This document shows positions 16,082 to 25,356 of a stretch of 64,000 bases of DNA, piece by piece (the first letter of the stretch is position 1; every line of letters starts with the position of its first letter). A model generated the notes under the pieces. That model saw nothing but the letters and a program-made list of their open reading frames with translations. It made no database searches and was not told the DNA's origin. The position numbers and the translations under genes were made by a program. The DNA is from Paenibacillus sp. MMS20-IR301. GTDB lineage: Bacteria; Bacillota; Bacilli; Paenibacillales; Paenibacillaceae. Where the stretch lies: assembly GCF_032302195.1 (NCBI RefSeq), contig NZ_CP135275.1, positions 310,001 to 374,000 on the forward strand, in the 5' to 3' direction.

Positions 16082-17434
16082 TTAGAGGTTCAGCGATGCT
16101 TCACGTTTATCAAGCAGCTGCTCACGGTTTCTTTTATAATCCTCTTTCCCCAGCGGGTAGAGGAAGGCTGCAATTAATCCGGTAATAATGAAAAGCTCAG
16201 GTGCGAACGTCATCGTGGTCCGGATGGTCCACCGGGCGGGCCCTTCCTGGATTTGATTAGGGACATAACCGGAGGCTTCAAGCAGAATCCCGATCAGGAA
16301 GATAGCGAGTGAATTGGATGTCTTCATGAAGAACGTCATGATACCGGAATACAGTCCCTCACGCCGCAAGCCTGTCCGGAGTTCATCCGCATCTAATACG
16401 TCAGGAAGCATGGACCAGGGGATCACATGCGCAACCCCGTAACCGGTACCTACAATTGCGCCAATAAGATATACAAGATAGGCTGGTGAATCAGGAGTCA
16501 AGAGTATCCAGGCCAGCTGGCTGACGGCCCAGAGGAGCAGCCCGGAGATGATGGTTATCTTCTTGCCTGCTGCCCGGGATACTTTCGTCCAGAGCGGAAG
16601 GGTAAGAACGCCGGCCAGTATAACGGTTACCAGCAGATAAGACATTTCCTCTTCCCGGTGCAGCCAATATTTCATGTAATAGATAACGAAGCCTTCTATG
16701 ACATTGGACGCCGCATAGCATCCGACATAGAGCAGCAGAAGAAGGCGGAAGGCCCTGCTACCCAGTGCAAGCCGGATTTCGGACCCGAAGCGGGGTGTAT
16801 CCACCTTGTCAACGGCACTTCCGCGTTCGCGTTCCCGGGTCCGGAAGAACAGCAGCAGCGGAATGAGGATAATGAACAGGCCGGCTGTAAGCGCCATGAT
16901 TCTGTAGCCCTGGAAGGGATCAGCATAGCTGTCGGCAATCATTTTGGGAATGACGGCAGCGACTAATCCCATAAGGAGCTGCACGATAATCCGGTAGTTG
17001 TTGACGCTGGTGCGCTCGTCATAATCATCAGTCAACTCGGCCACCAGGCTAAGATAAGGCACGTAATAGAGTGTCAATGTGGTCATGAACAGCATATAGG
17101 TTGCAGTAAAATATACGGCATTCAGTGTGACGGAGCCGGCTCCGGGATCACTCCACATGAGGTAGAAAAACAGGCCCACCGGAACTGCAGACAGCAGAAG
17201 GAAGGGTCTTCTCCGTCCCCATCTGGTCCGGGTCCGGTCGGTAATAATCCCCATAACGGGGTCTATGAACGCATCCCATATCCGGCCGATCATAAAGACG
17301 GCTCCGGCGAGTGCCGGTGACAGCCCCGCATAATCCGTCAGGAAAAACAGGTAGTACATGCCAATTACCGTAATCGTAATCACATTTACGGTTTCACCGG
17401 AACCGTAGAGCAGCTTAGTATTCCAACGCAGCAT
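16082..17434 (-). CDS. GPH-family (MelB-like) sugar or glycoside:cation symporter
   Basis: 450 residues with about twelve membrane segments. The GPH signature is visible near the N-terminus: RIWDAFIDPVMGIITDRT followed by RWGRRRPFLL, with Asp residues typical of cation coupling. Members import glycosides, uronides or related solutes with Na+ or H+. It is the last gene of the minus-strand run and lies 14 bases after the PLP enzyme gene, so the two are probably co-expressed. The substrate is unknown; a link to the sulfonate genes rests only on position. Confidence 0.85.
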   Translation of the reverse strand: MLRWNTKLLYGSGETVNVITITVIGMYYLFFLTDYAGLSPALAGAVFMIGRIWDAFIDPVMGIITDRTRTRWGRRRPFLLLSAVPVGLFFYLMWSDPGAGSVTLNAVYFTATYMLFMTTLTLYYVPYLSLVAELTDDYDERTSVNNYRIIVQLLMGLVAAVIPKMIADSYADPFQGYRIMALTAGLFIILIPLLLFFRTRERERGSAVDKVDTPRFGSEIRLALGSRAFRLLLLLYVGCYAASNVIEGFVIYYMKYWLHREEEMSYLLVTVILAGVLTLPLWTKVSRAAGKKITIISGLLLWAVSQLAWILLTPDSPAYLVYLIGAIVGTGYGVAHVIPWSMLPDVLDADELRTGLRREGLYSGIMTFFMKTSNSLAIFLIGILLEASGYVPNQIQEGPARWTIRTTMTFAPELFIITGLIAAFLYPLGKEDYKRNREQLLDKREASLNL

Positions 17435-17448
17435 TCATGTACACTCCC

Positions 17449-18789
17449 TCATTCTGTTTCTTGGCGTCTGCGGGTCATGGAGCTTAGATAGTCCCGCATG
17501 AACCCGTGAGCCAGGGCGGGGTCCGGCAGGCTGCCTACCATGCCGTACATCGCTGTGGAGCCTGCTGTATAGGCTTCCGGATGCCGCTGTACCTGTTCAA
17601 TTGCCTGATGGAGATCAATAATGAAGATATCGACGCTCTCCCTGTGCGCCGGAGTGACCATGAAGTGCAGGCTTGGGGGCAGATGCTGGCGGTCCATATG
17701 CCAGCCCCGGCGCTCAAGCTCGTCGGCGACCGCATACAGGTTTAGTACTTCTGAGCCGACGGCGAAGACACTCATCCGGGGATTGCCCAGGATGTACAGT
17801 TCCGGTACTGAAGCAAGGGCAGCCTGAAGCCTGCGGGTAATCTGCAGCGTGGTGTCCGCGAGACGGCTGTAACCGTCCCGGCCGAGTGCGCGCAGCACAG
17901 CCCATGCCGCCGCAATCGCTCCACCCGGCCGTGTGCCTGCCATCGTCGGGGAAGCAAATAGTCCGCCGGGCCAGTCGCTGCGGACATAGAACTGATGCTG
18001 GCGGTATTCGTCTTCACGGTACAGAACGACAGAGGCCCCTTTGGCGGCATAGCCGTATTTATGGAGATCGGCTGACATCGAGGTTACGCCGGGTACGCGG
18101 AAGTCAAAATCCGGTATAGGCTCACCGGTGTCCTTCAGGAAGGGCAGCATGAATCCCCCGAGGCAGGCATCCACATGAAAGGGAAGCTGATGACGGAGTG
18201 CAAGCGCCGCCAGTTCTGCAATGGGGTCGATCACACCATGCGGATAGGCCGGGGCGGAGCCGGCCAGCAGAATCGTATTTTCGTTAATCAGCTGCCGGGC
18301 AGCAGATACATCTGCCCGGTATTCCTCTGTTAACGGGATATATACAGGCTTGATATCGAAATAAGCTGCCGCTTTGGAGAAGGCCGGATGGGCGGTAACG
18401 GGAAGAAGCAGCTCCGGCTGGCTGATTTCCGGGCGGGTGGCCCGGGCATGGTCCCTTGCTGTTTTGACCGCCATCAGAATACTTTCCGTGCCCCCTGAGG
18501 TCATATTCCCGGCTGTTCCCGGACTGCCGCCCAGCAAATCCGCCGTCATGGACACCACTTCCGTCTCCATTTGCCGCAGGGAAGGGAAGGCCCCTGGGTT
18601 GAGGCCGTTCTCCTGGGAGAATAACTGGTACGCCTGTCTGGTCAAATCAGCAATTTCTTCACCTCCGTAGTAAACCAGGCTCCAGGTGCGGCCCTCACGC
18701 CAATTGGCATCCTCCCCCCGCAGGGCCTGCAGCTGCTCCAGAACCTCCTGCTTTGCTGTGCCGGTAACAGGAAACTGAAATTGTGCCAT
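17449..18789 (-). CDS. PLP-dependent decarboxylase/lyase, sphingosine-1-phosphate lyase-like
   Basis: 446 residues, fold type I, group II decarboxylase superfamily. Visible are MTSGGTESILMA (cofactor phosphate loop), HVDACLGGF (Asp contacting the pyridine nitrogen) and SADLHKYGYAAKG with the PLP-binding Lys. The overall pattern, particularly NPGAFPSLRQMETEV and the short Lys motif, is closest to the DPL1/sphingosine-1-phosphate lyase branch, not glutamate decarboxylase. Bacterial members cleave phosphorylated amino alcohols or decarboxylate amino acids. It lies between an amidohydrolase and a GPH symporter at the 3' end of a sulfonate-uptake run. Cysteate or sulfinoalanine as substrate would be an attractive guess but has no sequence support. 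Confidence 0.8.
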   Translation of the reverse strand: MAQFQFPVTGTAKQEVLEQLQALRGEDANWREGRTWSLVYYGGEEIADLTRQAYQLFSQENGLNPGAFPSLRQMETEVVSMTADLLGGSPGTAGNMTSGGTESILMAVKTARDHARATRPEISQPELLLPVTAHPAFSKAAAYFDIKPVYIPLTEEYRADVSAARQLINENTILLAGSAPAYPHGVIDPIAELAALALRHQLPFHVDACLGGFMLPFLKDTGEPIPDFDFRVPGVTSMSADLHKYGYAAKGASVVLYREDEYRQHQFYVRSDWPGGLFASPTMAGTRPGGAIAAAWAVLRALGRDGYSRLADTTLQITRRLQAALASVPELYILGNPRMSVFAVGSEVLNLYAVADELERRGWHMDRQHLPPSLHFMVTPAHRESVDIFIIDLHQAIEQVQRHPEAYTAGSTAMYGMVGSLPDPALAHGFMRDYLSSMTRRRQETE

Positions 18790-18837
18790 AGGTGAACACT
18801 GCCTTTCTCTGTAAGATTCTGCTGCTGTAATCTGTAA

Positions 18838-20466
18838 CTACTGCTGTGAAGCTATAGCTGATTCCGCCTGGACATACACCTGACGGCCGCCGATAATCGT
18901 CCGGAGAACAGGAATCTTATGAAGCTCCAGGGGATCAGCAGTCAGCGGATTATCGGCGAGAACGACCAGGTCAGCCAGCTTGCCGGGCTCAATAGAGCCT
19001 TTGTCTTGCTCCTCGAATGCCTGCCAGGCGGCATCGATCGTGACGGCGCGCAGCGCCTGATAAGGCGTGATCCGGTATTCCGGGCCCAGTTCCCGGCCGC
19101 TGGATGTCAGCCGGTTAACGGCGACGGATACGAGATGGAGCGGAGAGGGCGGGGTGATCGGTGTATCATTATGCAGCGAGAAACGGATGCCCCTGTCTAC
19201 GGCTGAGCGGAGCGGGCTGATCCGGCGGGCCCGGTCTTCACCCAGATAGATGTCACGGTGGTTATCGCCGAAATAATAGACATGATCGTTGAAGAAGGAA
19301 GGGGTGATCCCTAGTTCCTTGATCCGGTCCAGCTGATCCTCCCGTACGGACTGGGCATGCTCAATTCTATGGCGTGCGTCCGGCCGCGGCAGCTGCCGCT
19401 GGGCTTCGCCGATGGCATACAGCACATCATCGATGGCTGCGTCCCCGTTGGCATGGATGACTACCTGGCGCCCGGCGGAGTGAGCAGCGAGTACGGCTTC
19501 TGCCAGCTCCTCTCTTTCCAGCATAGGAAATCCCCGGTACAGCGGATCATCCTCGGAGAATGGGGTGTGATACGGGTTGGTGAGCCAGCCGGTGTATCCT
19601 TGGATGGAGCCGTCCTGAAACAGCTTAGCGCCTTGAGATTTGACTGAACCATAGTCATACGCGTCCTTCAGCGGAGCCTGCTCCGGATGAAATAACGGGA
19701 TATTGATCAGCCGGAGCTCCAGCAGCCCGCGGCTGCGGGCCGCTACAAGCGGTTCCGGGTCAATGCCTACCGCGATAATAGCAGTGGTGATGCCTTGCGA
19801 GAGGTATTCGGCATTCGCCAGCCTGATCCCCTCCGCATGCTGCTCCGCAGATAACGGGGGAATATAGGCTTCGATTAATGCGCCATTTTCCTGGATTAAG
19901 CCTGTAGGCTCCCCGTCGGGATCACGCTGGATAACACCAATGGCCGGGGCAGGGGAATCCTGCGTAATTCCGGCAATGGCCAGTGCCCTGCTGTTCGCCA
20001 CACCCATATGCGCCGAGTTATGGGACAGCCATACCGGATGCTCAGGGAAAGCCTGATCCAGCTCATAGCGGCTGGGATGCCGCTTCTCCGCAAGCTTGGA
20101 AGGATCATAGCCGAAGCCGGTTACCCAGCCCCCGGCCGGAATGGCCGCAGCCTTTTCTTTCAGTGCCGCAAGCAGCCCGGCAATACTGGTGATGGTGCCG
20201 CGCGGCGGACTCCACAGTGCAGCAGACTGTACCTCCAGAATTCCGCTTAGCGGGAAATGACCATGCGCTTCATAGAACCCGGGCAAGACTGTCTTTCCCT
20301 GGAGATCGATGACTGCCGTTTCCGGTCCTGCCAGCTCCAGAAGCTCCGCCGTGCTGCCCACTGCAGCTATACGCTCTCCTCGCACGGCTATTGCTTCCGC
20401 AGTGGTTCCTTCCTGATCAAAAGTCAGGACTATGCCGTTAATATAGATCTGTTCCGGATATGCCAT
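18838..20466 (-). CDS. YtcJ-like metal-dependent amidohydrolase
   Basis: 542 residues, matching the YtcJ/NfdA amidohydrolase family. The metal motif HGH appears in LPGFYEAHGHFPL, with VIHANGDAAIDD, RHRIEHAQSV and LHNDTPITPPSP as further metal/active-site motifs, and the usual C-terminal SIEPGKLADLVVLADNPL. No signal peptide, so cytoplasmic. Family members hydrolyse N-formyl or other amide bonds, though most are uncharacterised. The gap to the upstream permease is 74 bases and to the PLP enzyme 48 bases. Confidence 0.85.
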   Translation of the reverse strand: MAYPEQIYINGIVLTFDQEGTTAEAIAVRGERIAAVGSTAELLELAGPETAVIDLQGKTVLPGFYEAHGHFPLSGILEVQSAALWSPPRGTITSIAGLLAALKEKAAAIPAGGWVTGFGYDPSKLAEKRHPSRYELDQAFPEHPVWLSHNSAHMGVANSRALAIAGITQDSPAPAIGVIQRDPDGEPTGLIQENGALIEAYIPPLSAEQHAEGIRLANAEYLSQGITTAIIAVGIDPEPLVAARSRGLLELRLINIPLFHPEQAPLKDAYDYGSVKSQGAKLFQDGSIQGYTGWLTNPYHTPFSEDDPLYRGFPMLEREELAEAVLAAHSAGRQVVIHANGDAAIDDVLYAIGEAQRQLPRPDARHRIEHAQSVREDQLDRIKELGITPSFFNDHVYYFGDNHRDIYLGEDRARRISPLRSAVDRGIRFSLHNDTPITPPSPLHLVSVAVNRLTSSGRELGPEYRITPYQALRAVTIDAAWQAFEEQDKGSIEPGKLADLVVLADNPLTADPLELHKIPVLRTIIGGRQVYVQAESAIASQQ

Positions 20467-20540
20467 AGGGGCACCCGCCTTTCTTTTATGGAATAAATTC
20501 TTCTATATAACCTTGTGATTGTACAAGCTTGCCGGCAGCA

Positions 20541-21344
20541 TCAGCCTTTATAGGCCTCCCTCCAGTGCAGCAGCCTTGCTTCAAGCAGCCGCACCAGCGA
20601 GTCGGACAGCTTGCCGACAGCCGCGAAGATGCCGATGCCGACAAATACGGCCGCGGTTTGCGAATACTGGCGTGCTTCGGCAATCATGTAGCCGATACCG
20701 GAGCTGGCCCCCATCAGCTCGGCTACTACCAGACAGAGCCAGGCTATGCCCAGGGACAGGCGGAACCCCAGCAGAATGTTAGGCAGTGCGGCTGGAATGA
20801 TGAGGCGGAGGATCTGCTGCAGCCGGGAATACTGGAGGACCCGGGCTACCTCATGCAGCTTGCGGTCAACTCCCCGGACACCTGCGAAGGTATTGACATA
20901 TAAGGGGAAAAAGGACCCGAGTGCAATGAGCAGCACCTGCGACAGCTGGCCCACCCCGAACCAGAGAATAAACAGCGGAATGACCGATAAGAGCGGAACC
21001 GTCCGCATCATTTGCAGGGAAGGATCGAGCAGCTCCTCCACCAGTCTGGACAGTCCGGAAGCCAGCCCGATGATCAGCGCGAGTGATCCGCCGAGAGCGA
21101 AGCCGGCAGCGGCCCGGATGATGCTGGCTTCCAGGTGTATCCACAGCTTGCCGTTTCCCGCCAGCCGGATGAATTCCTTCCCGATCTCCCACGGCGCCGG
21201 CAGCAGCGAAGGGGAGATCAGGCCGGTGGCTCCCGCAGTCTGCCACAGCAGCAGCAGAGCCAGCGGAAAGATCCAGGCCTGCAGCGCATCCGGCAGTCTC
21301 GCGGACCGCGCCGGTTTCACGCTTGTTTTTCTAATCATGTTCAT
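20541..21344 (-). CDS. SsuC/TauC-type ABC permease, second copy
   Basis: 267 residues from ATG 21344, which has GGGGGAG before it and overlaps the previous gene's stop by four bases; longer in-frame starts would run deep into that gene. About six membrane segments and the permease EAA-type loop (EVARVLQYSRLQQILRLIIPAALPNIL). It is clearly paralogous to the upstream permease along the whole length (for example LGFRLSLGIAWLCLVVAELM against LGIRLSLGAAWLGLVVAEMM). Together they could form a heterodimeric channel for the Ssu-like importer. Sulfonate, nitrate and pyrimidine-precursor importers share this family. Confidence 0.86.
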   Translation of the reverse strand: MNMIRKTSVKPARSARLPDALQAWIFPLALLLLWQTAGATGLISPSLLPAPWEIGKEFIRLAGNGKLWIHLEASIIRAAAGFALGGSLALIIGLASGLSRLVEELLDPSLQMMRTVPLLSVIPLFILWFGVGQLSQVLLIALGSFFPLYVNTFAGVRGVDRKLHEVARVLQYSRLQQILRLIIPAALPNILLGFRLSLGIAWLCLVVAELMGASSGIGYMIAEARQYSQTAAVFVGIGIFAAVGKLSDSLVRLLEARLLHWREAYKG

Positions 21345-22186
21345 AGATTCTCCCCCAGATAGCTGTCCCGCCAGCGGAGCAGCCGCTTCTCCAGCAGCTT
21401 GACCAGCGAATCCGTCAGTTTCCCGACGATGGCGAAGATCAGGATGCCTACAAAAACCAGCGAGGTGATCGAGAAATACCTTGCATCCATAATCAGATAA
21501 CCTACCCCTTCGCTTGAGCCCATCATCTCGGCCACTACCAGTCCAAGCCACGCCGCGCCAAGTGACAGGCGGATGCCCAGCAGGATATTTGGCAGAGCGG
21601 CCGGCAGGATTAGCTTCGCAATCAGACTCCGGCGGTTAAACTGCAGTACCTTTGCCACTTCAAACAGCTTCTCGTCCACTGACCGGATACCGAGAAAGGT
21701 ATTTACATACACCGGGAAAAAGGCGCCTAGTGCAATCAATAGAATCTTGGATTCTTCCCCGAAGCCGAACCAGAGAATGAATAATGGCGTGATGGCCAGA
21801 TGGGGGACGGTCCGCAGCATCTGAATGGACGGGTCCAGCTGTTTCTCTGCCAGCCGGGAGAAGCCGGACCACAGTCCAAGGGCCAGCCCCAAAGACCCTC
21901 CCAGCAGGAAGCCGAGCAGCGAGCGCCATAAAGATATCCGCAGATGGTAGAGGAGCTCCCCCGACCCGGCAAGATGATAGAATTCCAATGCAATAACGTG
22001 GGGAGTGGGCAGAACGGTAGGACTGATCCCTCCAGCCGTTCCGGCAATTTCCCAGATTACAAGAGTCAGTGCAGGCAGCAGCAGTCCTTTGAAAGTGGTC
22101 TTCCGCTTGCCTTGCCTGTCACCGGGCCTTCTCTTGCCTGCGGCGGCAGGGAGTGCCACCCTTTCCTCCAGCCGGATGCTCTGCAT
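21341..22186 (-). CDS. SsuC/TauC-type ABC permease, first copy
   Basis: 281 residues from ATG 22186, selected because GAGGTGG stands seven bases upstream, just after the binding-protein stop; an in-frame ATG at 22222 lies inside that gene. Six membrane segments with the EAA-type loop VAKVLQFNRRSLIAKLILPAALPNILLG. Belongs to the sulfonate/taurine/nitrate permease family. Ends overlapping the start of the second permease copy, so both are made from one message in a coupled way. Confidence 0.88.
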   Translation of the reverse strand: MQSIRLEERVALPAAAGKRRPGDRQGKRKTTFKGLLLPALTLVIWEIAGTAGGISPTVLPTPHVIALEFYHLAGSGELLYHLRISLWRSLLGFLLGGSLGLALGLWSGFSRLAEKQLDPSIQMLRTVPHLAITPLFILWFGFGEESKILLIALGAFFPVYVNTFLGIRSVDEKLFEVAKVLQFNRRSLIAKLILPAALPNILLGIRLSLGAAWLGLVVAEMMGSSEGVGYLIMDARYFSITSLVFVGILIFAIVGKLTDSLVKLLEKRLLRWRDSYLGENL

Positions 22187-22196
22187 AGTGTCCACC

Positions 22197-23288
22197 TCAG
22201 GATTTCGGCTCAGCGGCGGCATCCTTAATGGCCTGCTCGATAAACTGGTTATCTACCACCTTGGAGACATCAATTTGCTTGCGGATCGTTTTCTGCTCCA
22301 GCTGGAAGTCCGCGGTTTCCTGCTGCTGGGCAATGACCTCGTCACTGATCGGCAGGTTAATCGGGGTTACGCGGTCACGCAGCGCCTTGATTACAGCCGC
22401 ATCCACCTGGAACTGCTCTGCATACGCCGCAGTGGCTTCCTCCAGATGCTGGTCCTCCCAGACACGGGCCTGCTCATACACCTTCAGGAACGAGGTGATT
22501 AATTCCGGATGCTCCTCGGCAAGCTTGGTTCTTGCAATCAGGAAGGAAGGGGATAAGACGCCCAAGGCTTCACCGTCTGTCAGAACCTTTGCTTTGCCGG
22601 TCAGCACATTCGTTGTAATGTAGGGGTCCCAGGTTGCCCATGCATCCACTCCCCCGGTTTCAAAAGCGGGCTGCGCTTCATTAGGCTGCAGCTGGATGAT
22701 CTCCAGGTCGGAAGGCTTAAGCCCGGCTTTATCCAGACCGCGGTACAGGAAGTTGAACGCATTGCTGCCTTTGGCCACGGCAACCTTCTTGCCCTTCAGC
22801 TGTTCAACTGTGGTGATCGTGCTGTCCTCCGGAACGATGATGGCTACATTATTCTTGCCGTCGATGATATTGGCGATTTCAGTGAAGCCGATATCCGCTG
22901 CCTGGGCAGTGACCACCGGCAGATTGCCAAGGCCGGCGAAATCGAGGCGCCCGGCGGCAATGGCTTCCGTCATCGGCGGACCGCTCTGGAACTCCGCCCA
23001 GTCCACCTTCACGCCGACCTTATCGAATTCCTCCTCGAACCAGCCCTTGCTGCGGGCCAGCGAGTAGGCGCCGGGTCCGGGCTGGATGCCGATCGTCAAG
23101 GTCAATCCGCCGTAATCCTTAGCGGCAGGTGCAGGGGCTGCCGTTGCCGCCGCCGCAGGTGCTTCAGTGGCCGCAGCGGTTTTATCCGCAGTATTGGATG
23201 CCGTGGCTCCGTTGCTGCCGCAGCCAGACACCAGAAGTGTCAAAGCGGTTAATGCCATCCAGGCTGTGCTTTTACTAAATAGTTTCAT
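22197..23288 (-). CDS. SsuA-like sulfonate-binding lipoprotein
   Basis: 363 residues. The lipoprotein signal peptide ends in LLVSGCGS with the lipid-attached Cys at 22, followed by a low-complexity Ala/Pro linker to about residue 58. The mature part is a type-II periplasmic-binding fold of the aliphatic sulfonate/taurine/nitrate family: LTIGIQPGPGAYSLARSKGWFEEEFDKVGV, AIAAGRLDFAGLGNLP, LKGKKVAVAKGSNAFNFLYRGL and VDAWATWDPY. It lies 11 bases before the first permease and 45 after the ATPase gene. Confidence 0.87.
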   Translation of the reverse strand: MKLFSKSTAWMALTALTLLVSGCGSNGATASNTADKTAAATEAPAAAATAAPAPAAKDYGGLTLTIGIQPGPGAYSLARSKGWFEEEFDKVGVKVDWAEFQSGPPMTEAIAAGRLDFAGLGNLPVVTAQAADIGFTEIANIIDGKNNVAIIVPEDSTITTVEQLKGKKVAVAKGSNAFNFLYRGLDKAGLKPSDLEIIQLQPNEAQPAFETGGVDAWATWDPYITTNVLTGKAKVLTDGEALGVLSPSFLIARTKLAEEHPELITSFLKVYEQARVWEDQHLEEATAAYAEQFQVDAAVIKALRDRVTPINLPISDEVIAQQQETADFQLEQKTIRKQIDVSKVVDNQFIEQAIKDAAAEPKS

Positions 23289-23333
23289 TGCGTAAATCCT
23301 CCTTAGATTATCTTCAATCCGGTTTGCGGTCTG

Positions 23334-24101
23334 CTAAAGACTGGCTGTTCTTGTTTCTTCCACTTTCTCAAATTCGTTGAGTACGGTCCGGCGGTACTGC
23401 TCAAAGGCTGTACTGGCTTTCCGGCGGGGATGGGGCAGCTCTATATGCTGGAGACTCTGGATCTGCCCGGGCCGGGCATTCATTACAACTACACGTTCCC
23501 CGAGGAAGACCGCCTCATCCAGGTCATGGGTGACCAGCAGCATCGTCGTTTTGTCCTTCTGCCAGATATCCAGCAGCACCTCCTGCATGTGGGAACGGGT
23601 GAATGCATCCAGCGCGCCGAAGGGCTCATCCAGCAGCAGCACCTTGGGGCCGCGCAGGAGTGCACGGGCGATGGCGACACGCTGGGCCATCCCGCCCGAG
23701 AGCTCCCGGGGGTAAGCCTGTTCGAACCCTTTCAGCCGGACCAGCCCGATGAGTTCCTCCACACGGCGACGGATCTTAGGGTCCTTCAAGGAAAGATTGC
23801 CGGCAATATTTTTCTGCACAGTCAGCCAGGGGAACAGGCGGGGCTCCTGAAAAATAAAGCCTTTCTCTATGCTGGGCCCCAGAATAGGCTGGCCGTTCAG
23901 CAGAATTCTGCCTTCATAGGCGTTATCCAGCCCGGCGATGATCTTGAGCAGGGTGCTCTTGCCGCAGCCGCTGGGGCCGATAATGGTGACGAATTCGCCT
24001 TCACTGACAGATAGGCTGATATTATGCAGGGCCTGCACCTGTCCCTGGGGGACGGTGAAGGCTTTGTGCAGACCGCTGATCTGCAGGATGTGACTGTTCA
24101 T
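23334..24101 (-). CDS. SsuB-like ABC transporter ATPase
   Basis: 255 residues. Walker [11 protein letters not shown]-loop FQEPRLFPW, signature LSGGMAQR and Walker [14 protein letters not shown] followed by the switch His in VTHDLDEA. The [12 protein letters not shown] form is typical of the SsuB/nitrate/taurine subfamily. Lies 13 bases after the monooxygenase gene and powers the binding protein and permeases downstream. Confidence 0.9.
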   Translation of the reverse strand: MNSHILQISGLHKAFTVPQGQVQALHNISLSVSEGEFVTIIGPSGCGKSTLLKIIAGLDNAYEGRILLNGQPILGPSIEKGFIFQEPRLFPWLTVQKNIAGNLSLKDPKIRRRVEELIGLVRLKGFEQAYPRELSGGMAQRVAIARALLRGPKVLLLDEPFGALDAFTRSHMQEVLLDIWQKDKTTMLLVTHDLDEAVFLGERVVVMNARPGQIQSLQHIELPHPRRKASTAFEQYRRTVLNEFEKVEETRTASL

Positions 24102-24114
24102 GAATGTACCTCCT

Positions 24115-25272
24115 TCAATGATATCCGGACGGTTCGGAGTTCCCGGCAGGCTGTGAGCGTACAGAGTTCCCCAAGGCTACCGCTTCTCCGCGGGCAGCCT
24201 GATCCTGCCGGGTGTCAAGGCCGTCCAGCGGCAGCAGCGGGAAGAGCAGCTCGGCTACACGATAGGCCTCCTCCAGGTGGGGATACCCGGAGAACACGAA
24301 GGTCTCAATGCCGAGTGCTGCATATTCGCGCATCCGCAGCGCCACCGTCTCAGGGTCTCCGACCAGTGCTGTGCCGGCTCCGCCGCGGACGAGGCCGATG
24401 CCTGCCCACAGGTCCGGGCTGATTGTAAGCTGCGAGCGGTCTCCGCCATGGAGCTCTGCCATTCTCTTCTGTCCGACGGAATCCATCTTGTTGAACACCT
24501 GCTGGGCTGCTGCAATAGTATCCTCATCCAGATGGGAGATCAGGCGTTCCGCCGCTTGCCAGGCTTCCTCCCGGGTCTCGCGGACAATGACATGCAGCCG
24601 GATGCCGAAGCGGACGGTCCGGCCTTCCAGCTCGGCAAGCCGCCGGACGGCGGCGATTTTGGCTTTGACCTGTTCTGGCGGCTCCCCCCAGGTAAGGTAT
24701 ACGTCAATATGCCTCGCTGCCGTTCTCAGCGCCGCGTCAGAGGAGCCTCCGAAATACAGCGGAGGGTAAGGCGACTGGACCGCTGGCTGCAGCACCTTGG
24801 CTTTGCTCACCTGAATATGCTTGCCCGAGAAGGTAACCTCCTCCTGCCGGATGGCCTTCCGCCAGACGGTAAGGAATTCATCCGCCCGTTCGTAACGTTC
24901 GTCATGGCTCAGAAAGACGCCATCCCCCTGAAGCTCCTCCGGGTCGCCCCCGGTAACCACGTTCAGGAGCAGGCGGCCTCCGGAGCTGCGGTCGAAGGTT
25001 GCGGCCATCCGTGCTGCGAGCGTGGGCGACATGAGATCCGGGCGGATCGCGACCAGGAATTTCAGCCTCCGGGTTAAGGGAAGCAGCGAAGACGCTATGA
25101 CCCAGGCATCCTCGCAGCCTCTTCCCGTAGGAATCAGCACGCCCTCATAACCGAGATCATCGGCAGCAGCGGCGATTTGCCGGTAATACCCCGGCGTGGC
25201 CGCCCTGCTGCCGGTTTCTGTTCCCAAATACCGGCCATCTCCATAGGTGGGAATAAACCAGAATATCTTCAC
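24115..25272 (-). CDS. ssuD: FMNH2-dependent alkanesulfonate monooxygenase
   Basis: 385 residues, bacterial luciferase-like TIM barrel, the length expected for SsuD. The N-terminus [16 protein letters not shown], the segment [31 protein letters not shown] (quoted by its ends DLMSP and NVVTGG), and [16 protein letters not shown] are characteristic. SsuD uses reduced FMN and O2 to turn an alkanesulfonate into aldehyde and sulfite. No SsuE-type flavin reductase is seen in the window, so FMNH2 must come from elsewhere. The gene starts a sub-block (monooxygenase, ATPase, binding protein, two permeases) with an 84-base gap upstream that could hold its own promoter. Preceded by GAGGAGG. Confidence 0.88.
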   Translation of the reverse strand: MKIFWFIPTYGDGRYLGTETGSRAATPGYYRQIAAAADDLGYEGVLIPTGRGCEDAWVIASSLLPLTRRLKFLVAIRPDLMSPTLAARMAATFDRSSGGRLLLNVVTGGDPEELQGDGVFLSHDERYERADEFLTVWRKAIRQEEVTFSGKHIQVSKAKVLQPAVQSPYPPLYFGGSSDAALRTAARHIDVYLTWGEPPEQVKAKIAAVRRLAELEGRTVRFGIRLHVIVRETREEAWQAAERLISHLDEDTIAAAQQVFNKMDSVGQKRMAELHGGDRSQLTISPDLWAGIGLVRGGAGTALVGDPETVALRMREYAALGIETFVFSGYPHLEEAYRVAELLFPLLPLDGLDTRQDQAARGEAVALGNSVRSQPAGNSEPSGYH

Positions 25273-25292
25273 TAAGAGACCTCCTCAAATTA

Positions 25293-25313
25293 AATAATTG
25301 TGTATTGGAATAC
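25293..25313 (-). promoter_or_regulatory. CymR-like motif upstream of ssuD
   Basis: The plus strand reads ATAATTGTGTATTGGAATAC. ATTGGAATA with an AT-rich left flank resembles CymR (sulfur-control) sites of Bacillus and Staphylococcus. It lies 20-40 bases before the ssuD start. Similarity by eye only. Confidence 0.3.
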
Positions 25314-25356
25314 TTGGTTTAAGGATAGGCTGAATGATCACCCGGACCTGTCCTCA

